Positions 7,907 to 16,234 of a stretch of 64,000 nucleotides of DNA are shown piece by piece (position 1 is the stretch's first letter; every line of letters starts with the position of its first letter). The notes under the pieces were generated by a model that worked only from the letters and a program-made list of their open reading frames with translations, was not told the origin of the DNA and searched no databases. Source of the DNA: Chloroflexi bacterium AL-N1 (GTDB lineage: Bacteria > Chloroflexota > Chloroflexia > Chloroflexales > Roseiflexaceae); assembly GCA_013122435.1 (NCBI GenBank), contig WYDT01000024.1:47882-111881 (forward strand). The letters are read 5' to 3'. The position numbers and the translations under genes were made by a program.

Positions 7907-9955
7907 ATGCAGCTTGGTCAATCAGCTACGGATGTATCGTTACCTGCTAAACTACCTTGGTGGCTAACAGCAGTTATCGTCGTTGCTCTTCTGGGAGCAG
8001 GACTCTTCGTTGCTGGCGATGTCGTGCTGTGGTCAGTATCAGTCGTACCTCAATCGTTGTTATTGTGGCTAATCATACCAGCAATGTTGTTACTTCCCGG
8101 TCTGGCGTTGTTACGGTTAGGGTGGTTTGACTCCCTCGCATTTTCAGAACGATGGCCTCTGGCAGTAGGTATAAGTTGTGTCGTGCCTCCGCTGCTGCTG
8201 CTGTTTAGCGAAATTTTGGGCATACGCTGGAATAGCTGGCTCTGTTGGGGGTATTTGGCTATCGCGCTCTTGATGGTGCTGTGGCCGTTTCACCAGCCTA
8301 CTACGTGGCGCTCCCGTGTTGCTGCGTTGCAGCCTACCACCACTGATATGGTGCTCCTCCTCATGTGTGGTGTTGCACTGATGGTGCAAAGTTACAACGT
8401 ACGTGATCTCGTTGTGGGCTCTTTTGGTGACTCGTACCACCACACGATGATTGCACAACTGTTGGTTGATAATGGTGGATTATTTTCGTCCTGGCAACCA
8501 TATGCACCGCTAACCACATTTACGTATCACTACGGATATCACAGCAATGTTGCCTGGCTGCATTGGCTCACTAATGTGCCAGTCACGCAAAGTATCATTA
8601 TCATTGGACAGGTACAAACTGCCCTGACCATCCCGCTGATATATCTTTTGACACGTCGTTTGGTTGGGAATGAACGTGCTGCACTATGGGCCGCTTTGCT
8701 GGCGGGCTTTATCAGTCTGATGCCATCCTATTACGTGAATTGGGGGCGCTATACCCAACTGGCTGGCCATACGGTCCTGATCGCTACGGCAGTCACATGG
8801 ATGGCGCTTCTGCATACCGCACTTGAGCGGCCGCTACGGCGTACAGTGCTTATAGGACTGTCGGTGTTAGCAGGAATTATGACGAGTGGTATGGCATTAA
8901 CCCATTACCGTGTAACCGTTTTTGTAGTCTGTTTTGTTGGCACATATGGCTTGTATCTCCTGTTAGCAAAAGTACGATCATGGTCGGCATTGTGGCCGAT
9001 GATCGGTGTAAGTGTCGTTGTTAATGTCATAACGATAGTAACGCTTCTTCCCTGGCTCATTCGGTGGCGAGAGGGATCGATGTTACGGGTTGGTGCTGCG
9101 CTGGCGTCAACCAACGTTGGTACTGGTGAATTTAATAATCTCCCATCGCTAGACAACCTGTTGTCATTGTTCGCCAGCCCTTTCCTCTTTGTGTGTGCCT
9201 TTCTGGGTGTTGGTGTGCTGATCTGGCAACGCTGCGGTCGGGGACTTGTGCTGGTTGGTTGGGCCGCTTTGGTTTGGGTGGTGGCGAACCCCTATCTGAT
9301 CGGGCTGAACGGTGCTGGCATCATCTCAAATTTTGCTGTTATCCTTGCCATCTATTTAGTGCTAGCTCCGCTTGGCGGTGTCGCGATAGCTGCCATATCA
9401 AGCAGTATGTTAAGCACAGTACATGCTGCTCACTTGAACAGATCGGTGCAAATGATCGCGGGAACGGTGCTTTTGCTATGGGGGGTGAGTGAACAACAGC
9501 AGGTTGTCGACCCGCAGTTTCAGTTGTTTACTCAGGCTGATGCGGCAGCTATGAAATGGATTGTCGAGGAAACGCCCCCTGATGCAACATTTTTTGTCAA
9601 CAGTTTTGGCGCTTACGGGAATTCCATTCAGGCTGGCTCAGATGGTGGTTGGTGGTTGTGGTTTATGACGGATCGCAAAAGCAATCTCCCTCCCATCCTT
9701 CATGGCATGGAAGCTGCCGAACAGCCAGGATACCAGTCTATGGTGCATGAACATAACGAAGCTATCAATCAGCATTCTATTGACTCACCAGAAGCTGTGT
9801 CAGCACTCCACACAGGTGGTTACACGTACCTCTATGATGGTCCAGCAGACACCTCTCCAAATGGCGAAACCATTAATCCAGAGATGCTTGCTCAATCTGA
9901 TCTGTATGATTCTGTGTATGACCAAGATGGTGTGACAATCTGGAGGATAAGGTAG
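7907..9955 (+). CDS. Polytopic membrane protein, probable GT-C type glycosyltransferase
   Basis: 682 residues with a short N-terminal tail and then many hydrophobic segments (from about 18-40 and 48-72 through to about 530). A conserved-looking loop after the fourth segments contains GSFGDSYHHTMIAQLLVDNGG and later YHYGYHSN, the acidic/histidine-rich luminal loop layout of GT-C and DUF6541-like membrane glycosyltransferases. The C-terminal 150 residues are soluble. It overlaps the following GT4 glycosyltransferase gene by one base, so both are made from the promoter at 7824. A role in adding sugars to a lipid-linked or cell-envelope polymer is inferred. Substrate and acceptor are unknown. Confidence 0.65.
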   Translation: MQLGQSATDVSLPAKLPWWLTAVIVVALLGAGLFVAGDVVLWSVSVVPQSLLLWLIIPAMLLLPGLALLRLGWFDSLAFSERWPLAVGISCVVPPLLLLFSEILGIRWNSWLCWGYLAIALLMVLWPFHQPTTWRSRVAALQPTTTDMVLLLMCGVALMVQSYNVRDLVVGSFGDSYHHTMIAQLLVDNGGLFSSWQPYAPLTTFTYHYGYHSNVAWLHWLTNVPVTQSIIIIGQVQTALTIPLIYLLTRRLVGNERAALWAALLAGFISLMPSYYVNWGRYTQLAGHTVLIATAVTWMALLHTALERPLRRTVLIGLSVLAGIMTSGMALTHYRVTVFVVCFVGTYGLYLLLAKVRSWSALWPMIGVSVVVNVITIVTLLPWLIRWREGSMLRVGAALASTNVGTGEFNNLPSLDNLLSLFASPFLFVCAFLGVGVLIWQRCGRGLVLVGWAALVWVVANPYLIGLNGAGIISNFAVILAIYLVLAPLGGVAIAAISSSMLSTVHAAHLNRSVQMIAGTVLLLWGVSEQQQVVDPQFQLFTQADAAAMKWIVEETPPDATFFVNSFGAYGNSIQAGSDGGWWLWFMTDRKSNLPPILHGMEAAEQPGYQSMVHEHNEAINQHSIDSPEAVSALHTGGYTYLYDGPADTSPNGETINPEMLAQSDLYDSVYDQDGVTIWRIR

Positions 9956-11121
9956 TGCGTATCTGTGTCGTTGGTCCAACCTATCCTTACCGTGGTGGTA
10001 TCTCCCATTACACCACATTGCTTGTACAGCATCTACGCAAAGCAGGCCACTGGACTCGATTATATTCCTTTACACGACAATACCCGCGCTGGTTGTTTCC
10101 TGGGAAGTCGGATCGTGATCCGAGCGCATCACCATTGAGAACCGAGTGTGAATATGTGCTTGATCCGGTTAATCCATTCACTTGGTGGAAACTCTGTCGC
10201 AAGATCCGCAATGACGCGCCGGATCTGCTCATCCTCCAGTGGTGGGTGCCCTACTGGACGCCATCATTAACGATTATCTCGCGTTGGATCAAAAGGAACA
10301 CCGACATTCCGATTCTCTACATTTGCCATAATGTGATGCCTCATGACGGTGGTGGTGTTCTGGATCGTCGGTTAGCATTGACTGTTTTGCGCCAGGGGGA
10401 TGCCTTTATTGTGCATAGTGACCAAGACCGTGTGCGCTTGCTTGCCTTGCTCCCGAATGAGCTGGTTGTGAGGGCCCAAATTCCTACATATGCTGGTGTA
10501 GCAACACAAAGTGTTGGCGTATCAGCCGAGACCATCCGCCGTCAGTTCAAACTACCAGCCCAGAGACCGATCATTATGTTCTTTGGTTTTGTGCGCCCAT
10601 ACAAGGGTTTAGAATACCTCATTCAGGCGCTTCCTCACATTCTTGCTAAACTAAATGTACATCTGTTAGTAGTTGGCGAATTTTGGTCATCACCTGAGTT
10701 TTATGCACGCTATGCACGTGAGTTTGAGGTTGAGCATGCCATTACTTTTGTGAACCAATACGTTCCTAATGAAGAGTTGCAACCCTACTTTGATCTGGTT
10801 GATGTGGTGGTACTACCGTATATCTCAGCGACACAGAGTGCGGTTGTGCAACTGGCGTTTGGCTTTGGCAAACCTGTTATCACCACGCGAGTGGGTGGCT
10901 TGCACGAGGTTGTACAGGATGGTGTGAATGGGTTATTGGTTCCCCCACAGGACGAACATGCGCTTGCTGATGCGGTGATACGCTTTTATGAGAATGACAC
11001 AGCCGCAATGCTTCAGGCACATGTGCAGCAGAACCACCGTGATATGTTTGCGTGGGAAACCTTGGTCCAGGCTATTGAGCAAACACAACACAAACTCCAG
11101 TCTCGGGTGCACACCAAATGA
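9955..11121 (+). CDS. Family 4 glycosyltransferase
   Basis: 388 residues with the two-domain GT-B layout. The N-terminal acceptor domain starts CVVGPTYPYRGGISHYT (4-20). The C-terminal nucleotide-sugar domain holds FFGFVRPYKGLEYLIQALP (about 203-221) and the family E(x7)E-like region GKPVITTRVGGLHEVVQDG...GLLVPP near 303-331. The GTG start overlaps the stop of the preceding membrane protein by one base. Retaining sugar transfer from an NDP- or GDP-sugar is expected in this family. The pairing with a polytopic membrane protein points to envelope glycan assembly (inference). Confidence 0.85.
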   Translation: MRICVVGPTYPYRGGISHYTTLLVQHLRKAGHWTRLYSFTRQYPRWLFPGKSDRDPSASPLRTECEYVLDPVNPFTWWKLCRKIRNDAPDLLILQWWVPYWTPSLTIISRWIKRNTDIPILYICHNVMPHDGGGVLDRRLALTVLRQGDAFIVHSDQDRVRLLALLPNELVVRAQIPTYAGVATQSVGVSAETIRRQFKLPAQRPIIMFFGFVRPYKGLEYLIQALPHILAKLNVHLLVVGEFWSSPEFYARYAREFEVEHAITFVNQYVPNEELQPYFDLVDVVVLPYISATQSAVVQLAFGFGKPVITTRVGGLHEVVQDGVNGLLVPPQDEHALADAVIRFYENDTAAMLQAHVQQNHRDMFAWETLVQAIEQTQHKLQSRVHTK

Positions 11122-11137
11122 GTCGATCTTCGATGAA

Positions 11138-11163
11138 AGAGGCCACCAGATGGTAGCCTCCCC
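11138..11163. terminator. Possible bidirectional terminator hairpin
   Basis: GAGGCCACC / GGTAGCCTC form a nine-base stem with one mismatch between the converging GT4 and thiolase genes. Read on the minus strand it is followed by a short TTT run. Weak by T-tract, so low confidence. Confidence 0.35.
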
Positions 11164-11188
11164 CGAGTAATCTTTCAGAAACGTGATC

Positions 11189-12340
11189 TTATCTTGTTAA
11201 TCGTTCGATAATGGTGCCGTTTGCCATGCCACCACCCTCGCAAATAGCTATAAGACCATAACGACCTTCGCGACGCTCTAACTCATGCAGCAAGGTTGCA
11301 ATCAGACGTGTGCCGGTGGCACCGACGGGATGTCCCAGTGCAATCGCGCCACCATTGACATTCACATGATTCCAGGACACACCAAGATCGTGTTGCCAGG
11401 CCAGTACAACTGATGCAAAGGCTTCGTTGATCTCGAAAAGATCAATGTCGTCAATGACGAGCCCGGCGCGTTCAAGCACCTTGTGAGTTGCTGGGATCGG
11501 TCCGATTAGCATCGTTACCGGATCAACGCCTACGACAGCGAAGGAGACCAAACGGGCGCGTGGTCGTAATCCCAGCCTGTCGGCCATCTCACGTGAGGCA
11601 ATGAATGTCGCGCTGGCACCATCCGAGATTTGGCTGGCATTGCCTGCGGTAATCAGCTCCAGCCCTGGAAATGCTGGTGGAAGCGAGGCCATCTGCTCTA
11701 GGGACGTATCAGATCGAATCCCTTCATCGCTGGTAACCATCTGACTGTCAGTTGGTACTGGCACAATCTCATCGGTGAAATTGGCAGCAGCAGCGCGTCG
11801 GTGGCTTTCGAGGCTGAAGCGATCCAGATCTTCACGGGTAAAACCCCACTGCTGTGCGATCATCTCGGCACCACGTGCTTGATCAAACCAGCCCTTCGGG
11901 AGAGCATACCGTCGGGACAGATTTTGTGTCAGTGGCACACCTGGCACACCAGTGAAGGTGCTGCCGAGTGGTACGCGGGTCATCGATTCGACGCCACCTG
12001 CGATCACCAGATCGTATGCATCGGCCATCACACCCTGTGCCGCAAAGTGCAGTGCCTGTAAACTTGAGCCACACTGTCGATCAAGTGTGGTTCCCGGGAC
12101 AGACTCAGGTAACCCTGCCGACAGCCAGGCGTTGCGTGCGATGTTGGCGGACTGTTCGCCGGTCTGGCTTACACATCCTATCAGGACATCATCAATCTGA
12201 TCTGGCTCGATAGCAACCCGTGTAACGAGGGCAGAAAGCAAATGCCCCAGCAAATCGACAGGATGGGTGTCGTGGAGGGCTTTACCCCGTTTGCCAAAAG
12301 GAGTACGAATAGATTCCAGTATAACGGCATCGCGCATCAT
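11189..12340 (-). CDS. Acetyl-CoA acetyltransferase / 3-ketoacyl-CoA thiolase
   Basis: Thiolase II or I: thiolytic cleavage or Claisen condensation of acyl-CoA, in fatty-acid oxidation or acetoacetyl-CoA formation. 383 residues, normal for the family. The nucleophilic cysteine lies in LDRQCGSSLQAL (Cys90), the substrate loop in GGVESMTRVP, the histidine in NGGAIALGHPVGATGTR (about 330-346) and the second cysteine in AICEGGGMANG near 369. No hydratase/dehydrogenase partner (FadB/FadJ) is adjacent, so whether it works in degradation or biosynthesis is unclear. The gene stands alone between a converging glycosyltransferase and a divergent DUF421 gene. Confidence 0.9.
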   Translation of the reverse strand: MMRDAVILESIRTPFGKRGKALHDTHPVDLLGHLLSALVTRVAIEPDQIDDVLIGCVSQTGEQSANIARNAWLSAGLPESVPGTTLDRQCGSSLQALHFAAQGVMADAYDLVIAGGVESMTRVPLGSTFTGVPGVPLTQNLSRRYALPKGWFDQARGAEMIAQQWGFTREDLDRFSLESHRRAAAANFTDEIVPVPTDSQMVTSDEGIRSDTSLEQMASLPPAFPGLELITAGNASQISDGASATFIASREMADRLGLRPRARLVSFAVVGVDPVTMLIGPIPATHKVLERAGLVIDDIDLFEINEAFASVVLAWQHDLGVSWNHVNVNGGAIALGHPVGATGTRLIATLLHELERREGRYGLIAICEGGGMANGTIIERLTR

Positions 12341-12521
12341 TGCCCCTCTTACTCATATGATCTTTTTACTTATTTTATGCTTGTATTGTCACCCAGTATT
12401 TGTTGCAATTGGTACATAATCTGCATACAGGGGACATATAAGCTTTTAGAAAATGTCTCTGTATGTATAGATAGAAGAAATTTGCATTTCTCATTATAGC
12501 ATTGGATATAAAGGATGTTAT

Positions 12522-13052
12522 ATGTTTTTCAATACATGGTCTGATATTGGCCGAGTAATAGTAGTTGGAATACTGGCATATATTTGTCTCATTCTTTTAC
12601 TGCGATTTGCTGGCAAACGAACACTGACAAAACTTAATGCTTTTGATCTTGTTATTACCGTTGCTTTAGGTTCTACATTGGCTACAATCCTTTTATCAAA
12701 AGATGTTGCACTTATTGAAGGGATTGTAGCCTTTATTGTACTCATTGCTCTTCAGTTTGTAGTAACTTGGACATCAGTGCGATTCAGACCTATCCAACAT
12801 TTAGTAAAGTCGGAACCTACTCTGCTCTTCTACAGAGGGCATATGTTAGTCAGTCAACTCCAAGATCAGCGTGTTACTCCTGAAGAAGTGCGTGCTGTAA
12901 TACGTGCGGAAGGGAAAAGTAGTATAGACAAGGTAGAAGCTGTTATTCTGGAGACAGATGGTAGTTTTAGTGTCTTGCCTTTAGCAGAAGAAACTGCAAC
13001 AACTGCTAACAAAGATGTAGCCCATTATCCACCTGATATTGCTCTGAACTAA
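12522..13052 (+). CDS. DUF421 (YetF-like) membrane protein
   Basis: 176 residues. Three N-terminal hydrophobic segments (about 8-28, 40-58, 63-82) hold the DUF421 signature RFAGKRTLTKLNAFDLVITVALGS in pieces (GKRTL near 29-33, FDLV, ALGS). The soluble C-terminal domain contains LLFYRGHML and the SSIDKVEAVILETDGSFSVLP segment that makes the swapped dimer in family structures. Members are poorly understood membrane proteins, some linked to spore or phosphatidylserine functions in Bacillus. No partner gene is adjacent. The upstream 12341-12521 gap is AT-rich and must carry divergent promoters, but none is convincing by eye. Confidence 0.85.
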   Translation: MFFNTWSDIGRVIVVGILAYICLILLLRFAGKRTLTKLNAFDLVITVALGSTLATILLSKDVALIEGIVAFIVLIALQFVVTWTSVRFRPIQHLVKSEPTLLFYRGHMLVSQLQDQRVTPEEVRAVIRAEGKSSIDKVEAVILETDGSFSVLPLAEETATTANKDVAHYPPDIALN

Positions 13053-13168
13053 ACTTCTGTCTCGCTGATTGTCAATATAGACCTATAGCATCTTCATAGA
13101 AAACTATGGCTACCTTTATAGTATACTCGGTAAAAGTACCCAACAACGACACCATAATATGAAAGAAA

Positions 13169-14257
13169 GTGAAAGTGATTGAAATCGATGGTTCATATGG
13201 CGAGGGGGGCGGTCAAGTGTTACGCACTGCTCTCGCACTCGCAATCCTAACGCAACAGCCGACGCGCATCTACCGTATGCGAGCGGGGCGACGTAACCCA
13301 GGGTTGGCGCCACAACATCTCACGGTGGTGCGTGCACTGGCGTCTCTTTGCGATGCCGCTGTGCAGGGTGATGCAATTGGCTCGACAGAACTGGTTTTTC
13401 AGCCACGGTTACTAGTCCAATCGGGTGATTATCATTTTGATGTGGCACAAGCTAATCGTGGTGGGAGTGCCGGTGCGGTTACGTTGATTTTCCAGGCATT
13501 GTTGTACCCGTTGCTGTCGGCGCCCTCGGTGAGCCATCTGACGTTGCAAGGGGGCACCCATGTTGCATGGAGTCCGTCATTTGATTATTTGACGCATATC
13601 TACTTCCTTATGATATCGCGTATGGGGGTTCAAACAGTCTCCCAGTTAGAGCGTAGCGGCTTTTACCCTGCCGGAGGTGGTCAGTTGACGAGCACTATTG
13701 CAGGTCAAAACCTATCAGCGAAGGATGGTGAATCATTTGTGCTAAAGCCGCTGGTTCTGACTACACGTGGCGATCTCGAACAAGTCAGGGCGGTCGTCGC
13801 GCTCTCGCGTCTGCCATCCCATGTGGCACAACGGATGGTCGAGTGTGTGCGTGTTGAATTAAGCGGTACGGCGCCAACGATTGCAGTGGAAGTGCACAAT
13901 GTAGATGGTCCGGGACCAGGTGTGAGTCTTTGTCTGGTAGCCGAATATGAGCACGTGCTGGCGGGATTTTCGGCGCTCGGTGAGAAGGGCAAATCGGCAG
14001 AGCGGGTTGCGGGGGAAGCATGTCGCGCATTGTTGATACACCATGCCACCGGATTGGCCGTTGAACAACATCTGGCGGATCAGTTATTACTGCCAATGGT
14101 TTTAGCCCAAGGTCGTTCTCGTTTTCAGACCAGTTGTGTGACGCAGCATTTATTGACCAACGCCCATATTATTCGTCATTTTCTTCCCGTGCACATTGAG
14201 CTACACGGTGATGAAGGGCAGGTTGGCGAGGTGGTGGTGGAGCGTCGCCTGGGGTGA
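13169..14257 (+). CDS. rtcA: RNA 3'-terminal phosphate cyclase
   Basis: Converts RNA 3'-phosphate ends to 2',3'-cyclic phosphates through a covalent adenylyl-histidine intermediate, in RNA repair. 362 residues from a GTG start. The family opening EIDGSYGEGGGQVLRTALALA (residues 4-23) and RAGRRNPGLAPQHLT near 42-56 are present. The C-terminal region carries QHLADQLLLPMVLAQG and then TQHLLTNAHIIRHF, the region of the adenylated histidine (HLLTNA). RtcA is often paired with the ligase RtcB and regulator RtcR; neither is adjacent here. It converges with the V4R-like gene nine bases away. Confidence 0.93.
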   Translation: MKVIEIDGSYGEGGGQVLRTALALAILTQQPTRIYRMRAGRRNPGLAPQHLTVVRALASLCDAAVQGDAIGSTELVFQPRLLVQSGDYHFDVAQANRGGSAGAVTLIFQALLYPLLSAPSVSHLTLQGGTHVAWSPSFDYLTHIYFLMISRMGVQTVSQLERSGFYPAGGGQLTSTIAGQNLSAKDGESFVLKPLVLTTRGDLEQVRAVVALSRLPSHVAQRMVECVRVELSGTAPTIAVEVHNVDGPGPGVSLCLVAEYEHVLAGFSALGEKGKSAERVAGEACRALLIHHATGLAVEQHLADQLLLPMVLAQGRSRFQTSCVTQHLLTNAHIIRHFLPVHIELHGDEGQVGEVVVERRLG

Positions 14258-14266
14258 GCAGGTGTT

Positions 14267-14890
14267 TTATGGTTGTTCTTGGTGTGTAATGTGGAAACGG
14301 CATACCTGAGCACCGGCTGCGACACACGCGGTTTCTGTGACAGCATATGTCTGGCCGGTTGCCCAGCGTAGTGCCTCGCTGTAAAAGCCGACAGGGAAAT
14401 AACAGACGCCGTGGTCTGACGTTATGCCAACGCAGTAAGGTGAGTTGGTAATCTCGACGAAGTAGCCTTCTGGCGTGTCGTACGTGCGATGTGGTGAGTG
14501 TAACAACTCCTCACCGATTTTTGCTGCTCGTGAGAGTACCAGTTTAATCTTGGTGTCGGTAGGAAGCACTGTGAATGCAGTTCCTGCCAACGCAGCAAGC
14601 GCCTTGTTATGTGCACGGAAGTGATGCAGCATATCCCGCCCAGCGCGCAGCAAGATTGGCTTCATGCCTTTGTCGCCGAAGATCTGAAAACTCATGGTAA
14701 AGATGGTACTCAGCTCATCAATGGTAGCAGAGGGCGACTCGTCGTCTGGTGGCAGTTCACCACCGTCGTAGTATCGTTGCAAGCCTGTCTGTGTAAAGAG
14801 TAGATGTAGGCTTTTGGGTCCAAGATTATCGATAACACTTTCACATATCAGGCGAATAACGAGCGAGGGGACTTGTTGCTCACGTGCCAT
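14267..14890 (-). CDS. V4R (4-vinyl reductase)-like domain protein
   Basis: 207 residues. The C-terminal third (about 125-203) shows the V4R pattern: a hydrophobic strand with YFVEITNSPYC, then the final TETACVAAGAQVCRFHI, where the two cysteines and the A-G spacing match the small-ligand-binding V4R domain. The N-terminal half is helical and unassigned. V4R domains occur in bacteriochlorophyll-biosynthesis protein BchJ and in signalling proteins and bind small molecules or metals. A link to tetrapyrrole sensing is possible in a Chloroflexota host, but not shown. Lies 78 bases upstream (in transcription) of nothing obvious; the next minus gene (phosphatase-fold protein) begins at 15808 and ends at 14969, so the two may share a transcript. 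Confidence 0.6.
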   Translation of the reverse strand: MAREQQVPSLVIRLICESVIDNLGPKSLHLLFTQTGLQRYYDGGELPPDDESPSATIDELSTIFTMSFQIFGDKGMKPILLRAGRDMLHHFRAHNKALAALAGTAFTVLPTDTKIKLVLSRAAKIGEELLHSPHRTYDTPEGYFVEITNSPYCVGITSDHGVCYFPVGFYSEALRWATGQTYAVTETACVAAGAQVCRFHITHQEQP

Positions 14891-14968
14891 AATGCCTCCA
14901 GCACTGTAGTAGCGCGATTGACAATACTAGGTATTGTAGCACAGTGCCGGAGGTGCGCCCATCGTGGT

Positions 14969-15808
14969 TTAGGTGGCAGCCCAGTTCCCTAACTGTCCCG
15001 ATAGCTCGGCCACACTATGCTGACTGATCGGATAATGTAATCGTTCGACGGCATTATGAAGCTTGTCTAACTGATCCGATGTAGGTGGATTGGCGGTAAG
15101 GTTAAGCGCAGCACGCAACACACCGATATAGGCTTGAATGAGATCGGCAGACCCAGCCGAGCTGTCTGCTGCGGTAAGATCGTTGTCAATCTGTACACGT
15201 GCAGCACTCCAATCGACAACGTTTGGCATATCGCGCATCAATTTCAACAGGTTTTGAATACGCCCAGTGGCCTGAAGACGTTCCTGCGGCATGGTTGGTG
15301 CCGGGGTTTCTATGGGTGTGGCCTCCTTGGTGGTGGTTGTAGGCTCCTCATCATCAGCGAGTAGTTCTTGCATACGGGGCAGTGCAGCCTCCAACAGTGC
15401 TTCAATCTCTTTTGCGTAGGTTAACCACGCACCCATCTGCATACGAAAGGGATCGGGGATATTGCGTTGGCGGTTTGCGAGGGCTCCCAGAGTATGTACC
15501 CGCGCAGATACATGGGGGTGGTGGGCATTCACCGCAATAGTTATACCATTGTCCAGCGTAATCAGTAAATGCGATTGGTCGACCAGTTCACGAGTGACCG
15601 AACAAGCAAGATGATCGCTAATGTCGATGCCAAGATGCATCATCGCATCACGGGCCTCAACTTCTGCCGGATCACCGTCGTGGCCTAAAACCCCTGCTGA
15701 TGAGACTGACCAAGGGAGGTTCTGCTGCTCTATCAGGCGATGTAACAATGCAGCGGCGATCGGGGCTCGTCCAGTATCAGCGCCACCGACAAAGAGAATA
15801 TGTGTCAT
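14969..15808 (-). CDS. Low-molecular-weight phosphatase/ArsC-fold protein lacking the catalytic cysteine
   Basis: 279 residues. The N-terminal 145 residues have the layout of low-molecular-weight tyrosine phosphatases and arsenate reductases: ILFV, then a P-loop, a central MHLGIDISDHLA segment, and the general-acid motif IPDPF (Asp119). In active enzymes the loop reads CxGNxCRSP. Here it reads GGADTGRAP (residues 8-16), so the nucleophilic cysteine is replaced by Gly8 while Arg14 remains. A covalent phosphocysteine intermediate is therefore impossible. The 135-residue C-terminal extension, after a Thr/Glu/Pro-rich linker, is helical and unassigned. A binding or regulatory pseudo-enzyme is the likely reading (inference). 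The V4R gene follows 78 bases downstream on the same strand. Confidence 0.65.
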   Translation of the reverse strand: MTHILFVGGADTGRAPIAAALLHRLIEQQNLPWSVSSAGVLGHDGDPAEVEARDAMMHLGIDISDHLACSVTRELVDQSHLLITLDNGITIAVNAHHPHVSARVHTLGALANRQRNIPDPFRMQMGAWLTYAKEIEALLEAALPRMQELLADDEEPTTTTKEATPIETPAPTMPQERLQATGRIQNLLKLMRDMPNVVDWSAARVQIDNDLTAADSSAGSADLIQAYIGVLRAALNLTANPPTSDQLDKLHNAVERLHYPISQHSVAELSGQLGNWAAT

Positions 15809-15921
15809 GGATTTTCCCGTTCTCTATGCTACAGTACTTCACACAGGCTATTCTAATACTAACTCTCGATGGGACCTTTGACTAGTTCACAATTAGCGGC
15901 ATCAGACCTATAGTATGAGCA

Positions 15922-15991
15922 ACTCCTTTCTTCTCCTCTCACCCTCCTTCGCCAGAGGGCCCTGGTTGCAAAACCAGGGCCTTTTGGTTTC
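15922..15991 (+). ncRNA. Candidate small RNA or leader ending in a strong terminator
   Basis: A predicted transcript of about 70 bases would start after the TATAGT box at 15910-15915 and end at the hairpin at 15959-15991. No open frame of note lies inside. It could equally be a transcriptional attenuator in the leader of the S10 peptidase gene, whose start is 240 bases further on. Purely sequence-based and weak. Confidence 0.25.
15959..15991 (+). terminator. Strong Rho-independent terminator without an upstream gene
   Basis: A perfect ten-pair stem GGCCCTGGTT / AACCAGGGCC with loop GCAA is followed by TTTTGGTTT. The nearest upstream gene is on the other strand, so this terminator must serve a short non-coding or leader transcript. 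Confidence 0.8.
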
Positions 15992-16234
15992 ATGGACAAA
16001 AAATAGTATAGCGCTTTTTGATCTGCTTGTACATATTGTGGAATCTTGTTGGTTGTCTGAGCAGTGTGATTTTCTGGATATCACTCGTTCAAGGTACGTG
16101 TGTATGTTCTCTCTGCGTGCACTACCAAAAATTATGCCGCTTGCCAATAATGCGGTATACTAGCGCTACGCCGCAAACAGTAATGAAGTATTGTCGCCGA
16201 GATATAACGACGTGATTGCATGAGGAGCACTTAT

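Larger units (their letters stand above)
15809..16234. other. Intergenic region with an orphan terminator
   Basis: 426 bases between divergent genes. It holds the strong plus-strand terminator at 15959-15991 and, upstream of it, a possible promoter (TTCACA at 15886-15891, 18-base spacer, TATAGT at 15910-15915). No coding frame supported by a ribosome site was seen between them. The last 20 bases carry the ribosome site of the carboxypeptidase gene. Confidence 0.5.
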
